Positions 42,355-50,938 of a stretch of DNA of 64,000 nucleotides are shown here, in pieces; the first letter of the stretch is position 1, and every line of letters begins with the position of its first letter. The position numbers were made by a program, and so were the translations under genes. Source of the stretch: Moduliflexus sp964602655. Lineage in GTDB: Bacteria > Moduliflexota > Moduliflexia > Moduliflexales > Moduliflexaceae. The stretch lies in assembly GCA_964602655.1 (NCBI GenBank), contig CAZRSF010000022.1, positions 11,630 to 75,629 on the forward strand, in the 5' to 3' direction. The notes below the pieces were generated by a model. It worked only from the letters and a program-made list of their open reading frames with translations. It did not search any database and was not told the DNA's origin.

Positions 42355-45300
42355 ATGGAACTGATAAAACATCTCTTTGATCAAAGCAAAGATATTTACC
42401 GCGCCATTGAAAAAGTCATCACCTATAACGCGGCGCAGGAACGGCGGCTCAAGGCCGAAATCAGCGAATACGTGGTCACGGACAGGATCGAGGATCAATT
42501 CGAAAAACTCCTGTCGAAAATGCAGCTTGCGATGGAGTCCGGCGGCGAAAACGAAGTCGGCGTCTGGGTCTCCGGTTTTTATGGCTCCGGGAAAAGCTCG
42601 TTTACCAAATATCTTGGATTCGCCTTCAATGACGAGGCGCAGATTGATGGCGTGCCGTTCGTCAGGCATATGCAAGATCGCCTGCATACGCCCCAGGCCA
42701 GAGCGCTGCTCGGCACGGTCGTCAAGCAGTTTCCGGCGGCGGTCGTGATGCTCGATTTGGCAAGCGAAATGCTCGCCGGGGCCACGATGGAAGATGTCTC
42801 GACCGTACTGTATTACAAAGTGCTGCAATGGGCGGGCTATTCCCGCAACCTGAAAGTGGCGGCGTTCGAGCGCAAAATCAAAAAAGATGGCCGGGAAGAG
42901 GCGTTTAAACAGCACGTTCGCGAGCATTTCGGCGTCGAATGGGCGGTCATTCAGAACGATCCGTTAGCGATTGACAGCCTGCTGCCGGAAATCGCGCATC
43001 AGATATACCCGGAATGGTTCAAAACCCCGACCGCCTTTTCGACGGAAACCGGCGATTTCTTCCAGTTCGAAAAAGACCGCGTGCAGGAGATGCTGGACAT
43101 CGTGCGGGAAGCGAAAGGGAAGGAGTTTATTCTCTTCATTATTGACGAAGTCGGGCAATACGTCGGTTCGCGCCCCAACCTGATTCTCAATTTGGACGGA
43201 TTAGCCAAAAACCTGAAACATCACGGCGGCGGCAAGGCGTGGATTATCGGCACGGCGCAGCAAACCCTGACGCAAGATGATCCCCGCGCCGCGCTGAATT
43301 CCCCCGAACTGTTCAAACTCAAAGATCGTTTTCCGATCCAAATCGATTTAGAAGCCCGCGACATCAAGGAAATCTGCATCAAGCGGCTGTTGGGCAAATC
43401 GCCGCGCGGCGCCACGCTCTTAGAGCAGCGTTTCGAGCAATGCGGCCAGGCGCTGCGGCATCACGCGAAATTGCAGGACGCCAAATATTATGACTCCGAC
43501 GTGACCAAAGAGAGCTTTGTCAATCTCTATCCGTTCCTTCCCGCGCATTTCGACATTCTGCTGAACCTGCTCAGCGCGTTAGCCAAATCCACCGGCGGCA
43601 TCGGCCTGCGCTCCGCCATCAAGGTCATTCAGGACATTCTGATCGAAACCGGCGACGGCGCATCCGTGAACTCCCCTCCTGGGAGGGGTTCGGGGTGGGT
43701 GGCCGGTTCTGGCGACGGGTTGCGGCTCAAGAACCCACCCCTACCCCTCCCAGGAGGGGAATCGGTCGCCTTCGGGGAAGGGCTGCCGCTCCCGATGGCG
43801 GAACAGGAACTCGGCTGTCTGGCGACAACGGTCACGCTGTATGACGCGCTGGAAAAAGACATCCGCAGCGCGTTTCCCTCGCTGCAACGCGCCGTCGAAC
43901 ATGTCGGCCTCGGCTTTCGCGACACTCAGCTGCATCACGCCATCGCCAAAACCGTCGCGGTGCTGCAAATTTTGGGCAACCTGCCGGTCACTATCCAGAA
44001 CGTCGCCAGCTTGATGCACCCCGCCATTGACGCGCCTTCGATGCGGGCAGAGGTGGAACAGGCGGTCAACGATTTGATTCAGGATGCGCAGACCCCGTTT
44101 GGCGAACAGGACGGCAATTTGCGGTTCTTCAGCGAAAAGGTCAACGAGATCGAGCGGGAACGCGCCCAGATTCCGCTGAAATTGATTGAAACCCGGCGCA
44201 TCTTCAACGAAACCGTCAAAGAACTCTTCAACCCGCTGCCATCCGCCCGCTTGCACGGTACGCTGGCCGTGACTGCCGGCGTCAAAATCCAGAGCGGGAC
44301 ATTTGCCGCGAGTCTGGCCGGCGAACGGGAAACCATGCAGCTTGTGATGGAAATGGTCGAGCCGAATGAGTACGAAACCGCCCGCATCCGTCTTGCGGAC
44401 GAATCGCGCCAGCGCAGCGCCCAGGCCGCGATCTTCCTGATTGGGCGGACAACGCCGGAATTCGATTTCAAAAGCGCTGACATCTATCGCAGCAAAATGA
44501 TCGCCGAAAAATACAGCCGCGATCCCGACGCGGAAGTCAAAGAGTATTGCCGCGCCCAGCTTGACCGGATCGCCAAACTCGGCGCGGAATTGCAGCGCCT
44601 GATCCTGCGCGGCTTGGCGGGAGGCTCGTTCATCTTTCGCGGACAGACGACAGCGGTGGACAGTCTGGCGTCAGACGTGATGGAATCGTGCAAAAAGCAA
44701 GTCGGCGCGGCGGCGGCGCAGGTGTTCGACCGGTACGCCGAAGCGCCGGTACGCGCCGACACCACGTTATCGGAAAAATTTCTGCGCGCCTGGCCGAAAG
44801 GAATTACCAGCGCGATTGACCCCTTGGGATTGGTGCAGATGCAGGGGGGCAAGGTCGCGCTCGCCACCGACCACAAAGCGCTGCAAAGCCTGCGGGATTA
44901 TCTCGTCCGGCATGGCGCGGAAGAGGGGAAACGTCTGAGCGAACATTTCACCGACGCGCCGTTCGGCTGGTCGCCGGATACGCTGCGCTATCTCGTCGCC
45001 GCGCTCTTCGTGGCGGGCGTGATCAAGCTCAAAGTGTCGGGGCGCGACATCACGACGAACGGGCAGCAGGCGTTGGATGCGCTGAAAAATAACAACAGTT
45101 TCAAAACCGTCGGATTGGCCTTGCGCGAAACGTTTATCAAGCCTGAAGATGCAGCGCGGGCGGCGGAGCGGCTGACTGACCTGATCGGGGAACAGATCGT
45201 GCCGCTGGAAGATGAAATCTGCAAAACCGCGATCAAATACCTGCCGCAATTCCAGACGCGCTACGCGCCATTAGGCGAGAAATTGGCCGCGCTCGACCTT

Positions 45301-46128
45301 CCCGGCGTCGAACGCATCCACTCGTTGCAGCAGGAGATCGCTGACCTCCTGTTTGCCGACGCTTCGGACGCGCCACAGCGGTTGGGCAGCGAAGAATCCG
45401 CGCTCTACAATCATCTGAAATGGGCGAACGACGTGGACATCGCGTTCAAGCATGGCGTAGAAAAAACGATCCGCGCCATGCAGCAGCATTGCCGCGACAT
45501 CGCCGCCCTGCCCGCTTCCGGCGTGCCGGGACAATTGCGCGACGAACTGAAAGACGAACTCGCCTACGCGCAGGAACGCCTCGGCAAAGAGGATTTTTAC
45601 CGACACGCGCCTGACCTGAATACGACGCTGACCACCATGCAGAGCCGCGCCCGCGACGCGGCGGCGAGCATGGCGCAGGCGCAGCAGCAGACGCTCAGAG
45701 ACGCGCAACAGGCGTTGACCGAATGCGCCGAATGGGCTGAATTTACGCAGCAAGAACAGTCCGATATTTTCGCCCAGATCGAGCGGCTTCAGATCGAAGC
45801 CCCGCATGATCTGCCTGGCTTGAAACGCTTAGTAAATCAGGAATTCGTGATTCATTCCGAAGTCGGCACAATCAGACAGAATCTTCTCCGCGAAGGCCAG
45901 GAACGGCGGCGGAAACGCGAAGAAGCAGAGGCGGCCAAACAGAAAGACATGCCGCTCGGCAAAGAGGGTGCACAGACAGAAACGCGGACCATCGCCATCC
46001 CGGCCAGATTGAGGAACAAAGAGCAAATCGAAGCCCTGATTCGGCAGTTGCAGGAATTGAACAGCGCCTATGGCGAGATTGACGTGACGGTGACGATAGC
46101 AACAACAACAGACCTCACAGGTGTTTAA
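42355..46128 (+). CDS. brxC: BREX ATPase BrxC, with an in-frame repeat insertion
   Basis: This AAA+ type ATPase of about 1257 aa is essential for BREX. The N-terminus MELIKHLFDQSKDIYRAIEK is typical, with Walker A GFYGSGKSSFTKYLG (about 72-86) and a Walker B-like LFIIDEVGQYVG. Residues about 439-468 are encoded by a family D palindrome (43672-43760). This gives a Pro/Gly-rich stretch (NSPPGRGSGWVAGSGDGLRL, NPPLPLPGGE) between the DILIETGDG helix and LGCLATTVTLYDALEKD, which are close together in other BrxC proteins. The frame is kept. The last residues (DLTGV) and the stop come from a family C repeat. The start at 42355 has GGGAG upstream; earlier in-frame codons lie in repeat DNA. Confidence 0.93.
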   Translation: MELIKHLFDQSKDIYRAIEKVITYNAAQERRLKAEISEYVVTDRIEDQFEKLLSKMQLAMESGGENEVGVWVSGFYGSGKSSFTKYLGFAFNDEAQIDGVPFVRHMQDRLHTPQARALLGTVVKQFPAAVVMLDLASEMLAGATMEDVSTVLYYKVLQWAGYSRNLKVAAFERKIKKDGREEAFKQHVREHFGVEWAVIQNDPLAIDSLLPEIAHQIYPEWFKTPTAFSTETGDFFQFEKDRVQEMLDIVREAKGKEFILFIIDEVGQYVGSRPNLILNLDGLAKNLKHHGGGKAWIIGTAQQTLTQDDPRAALNSPELFKLKDRFPIQIDLEARDIKEICIKRLLGKSPRGATLLEQRFEQCGQALRHHAKLQDAKYYDSDVTKESFVNLYPFLPAHFDILLNLLSALAKSTGGIGLRSAIKVIQDILIETGDGASVNSPPGRGSGWVAGSGDGLRLKNPPLPLPGGESVAFGEGLPLPMAEQELGCLATTVTLYDALEKDIRSAFPSLQRAVEHVGLGFRDTQLHHAIAKTVAVLQILGNLPVTIQNVASLMHPAIDAPSMRAEVEQAVNDLIQDAQTPFGEQDGNLRFFSEKVNEIERERAQIPLKLIETRRIFNETVKELFNPLPSARLHGTLAVTAGVKIQSGTFAASLAGERETMQLVMEMVEPNEYETARIRLADESRQRSAQAAIFLIGRTTPEFDFKSADIYRSKMIAEKYSRDPDAEVKEYCRAQLDRIAKLGAELQRLILRGLAGGSFIFRGQTTAVDSLASDVMESCKKQVGAAAAQVFDRYAEAPVRADTTLSEKFLRAWPKGITSAIDPLGLVQMQGGKVALATDHKALQSLRDYLVRHGAEEGKRLSEHFTDAPFGWSPDTLRYLVAALFVAGVIKLKVSGRDITTNGQQALDALKNNNSFKTVGLALRETFIKPEDAARAAERLTDLIGEQIVPLEDEICKTAIKYLPQFQTRYAPLGEKLAALDLPGVERIHSLQQEIADLLFADASDAPQRLGSEESALYNHLKWANDVDIAFKHGVEKTIRAMQQHCRDIAALPASGVPGQLRDELKDELAYAQERLGKEDFYRHAPDLNTTLTTMQSRARDAAASMAQAQQQTLRDAQQALTECAEWAEFTQQEQSDIFAQIERLQIEAPHDLPGLKRLVNQEFVIHSEVGTIRQNLLREGQERRRKREEAEAAKQKDMPLGKEGAQTETRTIAIPARLRNKEQIEALIRQLQELNSAYGEIDVTVTIATTTDLTGV
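43672..43760. repeat. Family D palindrome inside brxC coding sequence
   Basis: The arm TCCCCTCCTGGGAGGGGTT...GGGGTGGGT (43672-43700) pairs with ACCCACCCC...CCTCCCAGGAGGGGA (43733-43760). The same arms, almost base for base, flank the intergenic copy at 53686-53778. Confidence 0.93.
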
Positions 46129-46142
46129 AACCTGTGAGGTCT
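46110..46142. repeat. Family C palindrome overlapping the brxC stop codon
   Basis: AGACCTCACAGGTGTT and AACCTGTGAGGTCT form near-perfect arms. The brxC stop TAA (46126-46128) is in the loop, so the repeat defines the C-terminus. Confidence 0.92.
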
Positions 46143-46152
46143 GTAAATTCCC

Positions 46153-46340
46153 GCCGCGCCAACGGCGCGACTCATAATAGCCCAGGGCGTCAGCCCTGGG
46201 AAGACCGGCGCCTTGGCATCACGCTCTGAAAGAGCGTCTTATGAAGTCTCATGAAGCGCCCCTTCAGGGCGAAGACATCGGTGGCGTTCTGTTCCCCAGG
46301 GCTATCGCCCTGGGCTAATATGATTCGCGCCGTTGGCGCT
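46153..46340. repeat. Composite nested palindrome between brxC and pglX
   Basis: The outer unit is CGCCAACGGCGCGACTCATA on the left and ATATGATTCGCGCCGTTGGCG on the right. Inside it, TAGCCCAGGGCGTCAGCCC faces GGCTATCGCCCTGGGCTA. The centre has ACGCTCTGAAAGAGCGT and GCGCCCCTTCAGGGCG. It has the same modular plan as the arrays at 41877-42254 and 50682-50921. Confidence 0.9.
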
Positions 46341-46385
46341 ATTGAGAACCTGACAGCCCATGAGACATGGAGGAAAGATATTCTT

Positions 46386-49300
46386 ATGGCCTTTGATCAA
46401 ATGACGCGCAACCGGCTGCAAAAATTCGTGGGGGACGCCCGCGCGCTGTTGGCGGAAGAATGCGCCCGCCAGTTACAGCAGGACTACGGCATCAGCCCCG
46501 CCACCGGCGACATCGCGGAGATGGCGAAACTGACGCATTTGGACGAAACCCGCCGCGAAACAGCGCGGCTGCTGCGAGCGATGGCGGCGCATTATCAGGC
46601 GGTCGCGCCGAATGACACGCTGGCCGCCATTTTGGATCGCATCGCGCGGGAGCAGGCGTTCACGGTGCTGAACCGGCTCTGCGCCTTACGCATGGCGGAA
46701 GCGCGGGGGTTGCTCTTCGAATCGGTCGGCGGCGGCTATCAATCCAAAGGCTTTCAATTATACCTCAAACTCGCCGGGAGCGCATTAGGGGAAACCGGCG
46801 CGGCGTATCAATGCTACCTCTTCAGCCTGTTCGACGAATTCGCGGTGGATATGGCGGCGCTGTTCGACCGCTACGCGCCGATGGGGCGGCTTTTTCCGCG
46901 AGAATCGGCGCTGCTGGCCGTCTTGGCGAAACTCAACGATCCCGACATCGCCCCGCTCTGGGCGGAAGATGAAACCATCGGCTGGGTCTATCAATATTTC
47001 AATTCCGTCGAAGAGCGCCGCCAGATGCGAGCCGAATCGCAAGCGCCGCGCAACAGCCGCGAACTCGCGGTGCGCAACCAGTTTTTCACGCCGCGCTACG
47101 TCGTCGAATTCCTGACCGACAACACCTTAGGCCGCATCTGGTACGAGATGACGCAAGGCCAGACCGCCCTCGCCGACTCCTGCCGCTATCTCGTCCGCCG
47201 TCCCAATGAAATCTTTTTGCGGCAAGGGGAAGACATCCCCGCCTGCCCTGAAAGGGCAGAGGAATACAGCCAGGGGATTCATCCCCTGGAACAAGCAGAC
47301 GGAACCATCCGCCCTGAAAGGGCGACGGAATGCAGCCAGGGGATTCATCCCCTGAATTTTGTTCCTGGGGATGAATCCCCAGGCTCTATTGCGCTGCCCC
47401 TTCAGGGCAAAAACTCGCTGCGCTCTGTTCCTGGGGATAAATCCCCAGGCTCTATTGCGCTGCCCTTTCAGGGCAAAAGCCCCGCGCAAGAGGAGAATAT
47501 CGCCGAACCCGTGTACATCCCGTTCCGCGCCCGCAAAGACCCGCGCGAGATTCGGATGCTCGACCCGGCCTGCGGCTCCATGCACTTCGGCCTGTACGCC
47601 TTCGACCTCTTCGAACGCATCTACGACGAGGCGTGGGAATGGGAAGAAGAAACCACCCGCCCTGAAAGGGCGACGGAATACAGACAGGGGATTCATCCCC
47701 TGGGAGATGCGCCGGGGATTCATCCCCTGAATGATGCGCACCCATTGCATGCCGCCTACCCCGACAAGGCCGCGTTCCTGCGAGATGTGCCGCGTTTGAT
47801 TTTGGAACAGAACATTCACGGCATAGACATTGACCCGCGCGCGGCGCAGATTGCCGGGCTGTCGCTCTGGCTGCGGGCGCAGCGGAGTTGGCAGGCGCAG
47901 GGCGTGAAGGCCGCCGACCGCCCGCGCATCCGCAAGACGAACGTGGTCTGCGCCGAGCCGATGCCGGGGGAAGAAGACCTGCGGCAAGAGTTCGCCGCCA
48001 CCCTGACGCCGAACGCGCTGGGGCAAATGGTAGAAAAAATTTTCAAAAAGATGGAATTGGCCGGAGAAGCGGGCAGCCTGCTGAAAATCGAGGAAGAGAT
48101 CGCGGACGCGGTAGCGAAAGCGCGTGAAGAGTGCAACCGTCATCATGAGACGACACCTGAATTATTCCCTCGGATGTTCGCCCCCAAAGGCCAGTATGAT
48201 TTTTCCGATTTGCCCGACCCGGAAAGGTTTCTGGACACCGCCGAGCAGCAGATTTTCGACGCCCTGAAACGCTACGCGGAACAGGCCGAAGCGACAGACG
48301 CCGACCGCCGCCGCCTCTTTGCCGAGGATGCGGCGCGGGGCTTTGCCTTTATTGATCTCTGCCGCAAACGTTATGACGTGGTGCTGATGAATCCGCCGTT
48401 TGGAGGTTCAAGTAAATTAGCACACTCTTATATTGAAACAGGATATTCTGATTCAAAAAACGATATTCTTTGTGCTTTTGTTGAAATGGGAGCTAACCGC
48501 CTTCTTGAAATAGGAAGATTAGGAGCAATAACAGCACGTCCCCCTATGTTCCTATCTTCAATGGAAAAATGGCGAACAAAGATTCTTTTTAGAAATGCTC
48601 CTATCAAAATATTTGTTGATTTAGGCGAGGGAGTTCTTGATACCGCAATGGTGAAATCTGTAGCTTATGTTTTACAGACAAACTCTAATATTTCTTTTTC
48701 TGTGCCATTTTTTGATGCTACAATGGCAATCGGTAAAGAAGAATTGTTACAAGACTGTTGCCAAAAACTATTATCAAATTTATCTGATCAATCAATATTT
48801 TTACTTTCCCTTCGCGAATTAGAAGCATTTCCGAATAGGTCATTGGCGTACTGGACATCATATCGGATTAGACGATGTTTCAAAGCATTTTCTTCCTTAA
48901 AGGATATGCAAATTGAAATCAAACAAGGGTTAGGGACAACAGATGATTTTCGATTTGTTAGAACTATATGGGAAACCCCTTTAATACGTTCTAAAGATAC
49001 TTGGTTTCCATATGCTAAAGGAGGAGAAAGTCAATGGTTTTATGGAGATATTCATTTATCGGTAAATTGGGCATTAAGTGGCAAAGAAATATATGTTAAG
49101 ACAGGAGTTCCATACGGAGGAGCAGGCGCTCCTATTCGAAACCCCTCTTATTATGGACGCCCTGGACTTACATATACAAGCTATACCAATAAAGGATTTC
49201 GCCCGCGAATTTTACCGAATGGCTGTATTTTTACAACTGCCGGAATGGGAATTTTTACTGAAAGAGCCATTGAATTATTGTCCTTGTTAAACTCGGCTAC

Positions 49301-50687
49301 AGTACAATCTCTACTAACTTGTATTACGGATGATCGAAAATGGGAAGTTGGATATGTGCAAGCTATACCGATTCCTCTAATTGATCAAGGATATGCTACA
49401 AAATTACAAAAGATTGCAAAAACATGTTGGGCTGAAATCCTATCAATATATTCATGCCAGGAAGAATCTCTTTCGTTTTTTCTCCCATATAAAAACTTTC
49501 ATTTCAACAAATTAGATGCGTTATTGATAGAGATGAATAATACAGCCAAAGTTGCAGAAGAACATGTCAACGAGATAATGAAAAATCTTGAATCAACAAT
49601 ACTTGATTTATATGAACTTCATGAATCTGATTTGAAAGTATCAAATTTACAGGAAAATTCCGAAAATGTTTATGAACAGGAGATTGATTCACAATTAGAG
49701 TTTGGCTGTGATTCTATAACTTCATATTTATTAGGGGCAGCTATCGGTCGTTGGGACATCCGCTGCGCCACCGGCGCAAAGCAGCCACCGGAACAGCCCG
49801 ATCCTTTTGCGCCGCTGCCGGTCTGCCCGCCGGGGATGCTGCAAAACGCCGACGGCCTCCCCGCCGCGCCTTCGGACGTGCCGGACGATTACCCGCTGCG
49901 TATCGCCTGGGGCGGCATTCTGACGGATGACGAAGGCCATCCGGACGACATCGCGACGCGGCTGCGGGAGGCGCTGGAAGTCGTATGGGGCGACAACGCC
50001 GGGCAGATCGAACAGGAAGCGTGTCAGATTCTCGGCGTCAAATCGCTGCGGGAATATCTGCGCAAACCGGCGCGATTCTTCGCGGATCACCTGAAACGCT
50101 ATTCCAAAAGTCGGCGGCAGGCGCCGATTTACTGGCCGCTTTCCACCGCCTCCGGCAGCTACACGCTCTGGCTCTATTATCACCGCCTGAGCGACCAGAC
50201 GCTCTACACCTGCGTCAACGATTTTGTCGAACCGAAACTGAAACAGACGACGGAGGCCGCCGACGATCTGCGCCGCAAGCCGTTCCGTTCCCCGCAGGAA
50301 GAGCGGGAATTGGAACGATTGGCGGAGCTTGAAGCCGAATTGCACGACTTCCGCGCCGAACTGCTGCGCCTCGCGCCAGTCTGGAAGCCGAACCTGAACG
50401 ACGGCGTTCAGATCACCGCCGCGCCGCTTTATAAACTCTTCAAGCTCCCGGCCTGGCAGAAAACCTTGAAAGCGACCTGGCAGGCATTGGAACACGGGGA
50501 ATACGACTGGGCGCATCTCGCCTACAGTCTGTGGCCGGATCGCGTGCGCCGCGCCTGCCGCACAGACCGCAGCTATGCCATCGCGCACGGCCTCGAAGCA
50601 GAATTATGGGAAGAAGTCGCGCTCCCGGATAAACGCGGCAAATCCAAAACCGAATGGCGGCCAAAGGCGTCATTCATTCAGCCCTGA
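46386..50687 (+). CDS. pglX: BREX DNA adenine methyltransferase PglX, with two in-frame repeat insertions and an AT-rich central region
   Basis: This 1433-aa methyltransferase marks host DNA in BREX. The N-terminus MAFDQMTRNRLQKFVGDARA fits the family; SAM motif I is LDPACGSMHFGLYAFDLFER and catalytic motif IV is NPPFGG (about 669). Between RRPNEIFLR and DPREIRMLDPACG, residues about 286-363 are encoded by four palindromic units. A second insert at about 424-448 follows the motif I helix. From about residue 676 to 1118 (48410-49740) base composition drops sharply to AT-rich, covering the target-recognition region; the C-terminal third is GC-rich again. The stop codon lies in a GCCCTGAAAGGGC repeat. 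Despite the inserts all motifs and the frame are intact. GGAGGA lies 11 nt before the ATG. Confidence 0.93.
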   Translation: MAFDQMTRNRLQKFVGDARALLAEECARQLQQDYGISPATGDIAEMAKLTHLDETRRETARLLRAMAAHYQAVAPNDTLAAILDRIAREQAFTVLNRLCALRMAEARGLLFESVGGGYQSKGFQLYLKLAGSALGETGAAYQCYLFSLFDEFAVDMAALFDRYAPMGRLFPRESALLAVLAKLNDPDIAPLWAEDETIGWVYQYFNSVEERRQMRAESQAPRNSRELAVRNQFFTPRYVVEFLTDNTLGRIWYEMTQGQTALADSCRYLVRRPNEIFLRQGEDIPACPERAEEYSQGIHPLEQADGTIRPERATECSQGIHPLNFVPGDESPGSIALPLQGKNSLRSVPGDKSPGSIALPFQGKSPAQEENIAEPVYIPFRARKDPREIRMLDPACGSMHFGLYAFDLFERIYDEAWEWEEETTRPERATEYRQGIHPLGDAPGIHPLNDAHPLHAAYPDKAAFLRDVPRLILEQNIHGIDIDPRAAQIAGLSLWLRAQRSWQAQGVKAADRPRIRKTNVVCAEPMPGEEDLRQEFAATLTPNALGQMVEKIFKKMELAGEAGSLLKIEEEIADAVAKAREECNRHHETTPELFPRMFAPKGQYDFSDLPDPERFLDTAEQQIFDALKRYAEQAEATDADRRRLFAEDAARGFAFIDLCRKRYDVVLMNPPFGGSSKLAHSYIETGYSDSKNDILCAFVEMGANRLLEIGRLGAITARPPMFLSSMEKWRTKILFRNAPIKIFVDLGEGVLDTAMVKSVAYVLQTNSNISFSVPFFDATMAIGKEELLQDCCQKLLSNLSDQSIFLLSLRELEAFPNRSLAYWTSYRIRRCFKAFSSLKDMQIEIKQGLGTTDDFRFVRTIWETPLIRSKDTWFPYAKGGESQWFYGDIHLSVNWALSGKEIYVKTGVPYGGAGAPIRNPSYYGRPGLTYTSYTNKGFRPRILPNGCIFTTAGMGIFTERAIELLSLLNSATVQSLLTCITDDRKWEVGYVQAIPIPLIDQGYATKLQKIAKTCWAEILSIYSCQEESLSFFLPYKNFHFNKLDALLIEMNNTAKVAEEHVNEIMKNLESTILDLYELHESDLKVSNLQENSENVYEQEIDSQLEFGCDSITSYLLGAAIGRWDIRCATGAKQPPEQPDPFAPLPVCPPGMLQNADGLPAAPSDVPDDYPLRIAWGGILTDDEGHPDDIATRLREALEVVWGDNAGQIEQEACQILGVKSLREYLRKPARFFADHLKRYSKSRRQAPIYWPLSTASGSYTLWLYYHRLSDQTLYTCVNDFVEPKLKQTTEAADDLRRKPFRSPQEERELERLAELEAELHDFRAELLRLAPVWKPNLNDGVQITAAPLYKLFKLPAWQKTLKATWQALEHGEYDWAHLAYSLWPDRVRRACRTDRSYAIAHGLEAELWEEVALPDKRGKSKTEWRPKASFIQP
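47244..47475. repeat. Four-unit palindromic repeat cluster inside pglX
   Basis: Two direct units (CCCTGAAAGGGC, then CAGCCAGGGGATTCATCCCC) are followed by two inverted units (CTGGGGATGAATCCCCAGGC, then TGCCCCTTCAGGGCA). Together they form a 232-bp inverted repeat that stays open in the pglX frame. Confidence 0.93.
47658..47731. repeat. Second palindromic insertion inside pglX
   Basis: CGCCCTGAAAGGGCG is followed by CAGGGGATTCATCCCCTG and a third CGGGGATTCATCCCCTG unit. It encodes RPERATEYRQGIHPLGDAPG in the pglX frame, matching the peptide from the first cluster. Confidence 0.92.
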
Positions 50688-50921
50688 AAGGGCAAAATAT
50701 ATTAGCCCAGGGCGTCAGCCCTGGGAAAAATGGGCAACCGCCGCGTCGCGCCCTGAAAGGGCGCATCATTGAGACGCTCTTTCAGAGCGTGACCGTTGAA
50801 ACCTCCATCTCTTCCCAGGGCTGACGCCCTGGGCTAATATATCTTGCCCTTTCAGGGCGAAAAGCGGAATTATCAAAACTCACGCCCTGGGCTAATATAT
50901 CTTGCCCTTTCAGGGCGAAAA
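50682..50921. repeat. Composite palindrome array between pglX and pglZ
   Basis: GCCCTGAAAGGGC (overlapping the pglX stop) leads into TAGCCCAGGGCGTCAGCCC, then CGCCCTGAAAGGGCG and GACGCTCTTTCAGAGCGT. GGCTGACGCCCTGGGCTA and GCCCTTTCAGGGC close the array. The last unit, from ACGCCCTGGGCTAATATATC to CCTTTCAGGGCGAAAA, is present twice in tandem (about 50826-50863 and 50882-50919). Confidence 0.92.
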
Positions 50922-50938
50922 TAGGAATTGACAACCCA

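Noticed and set aside
47244..47731. Intein or CRISPR-like array within pglX
   Set aside because: The units are palindromic and code for short unstructured peptide; there are no splicing motifs, and no regular unique spacers.
47127..48146. A 339-codon open frame on the minus strand inside pglX
   Set aside because: It arises from the palindromes and GC-rich codon bias; the plus-strand frame carries the methyltransferase motifs.
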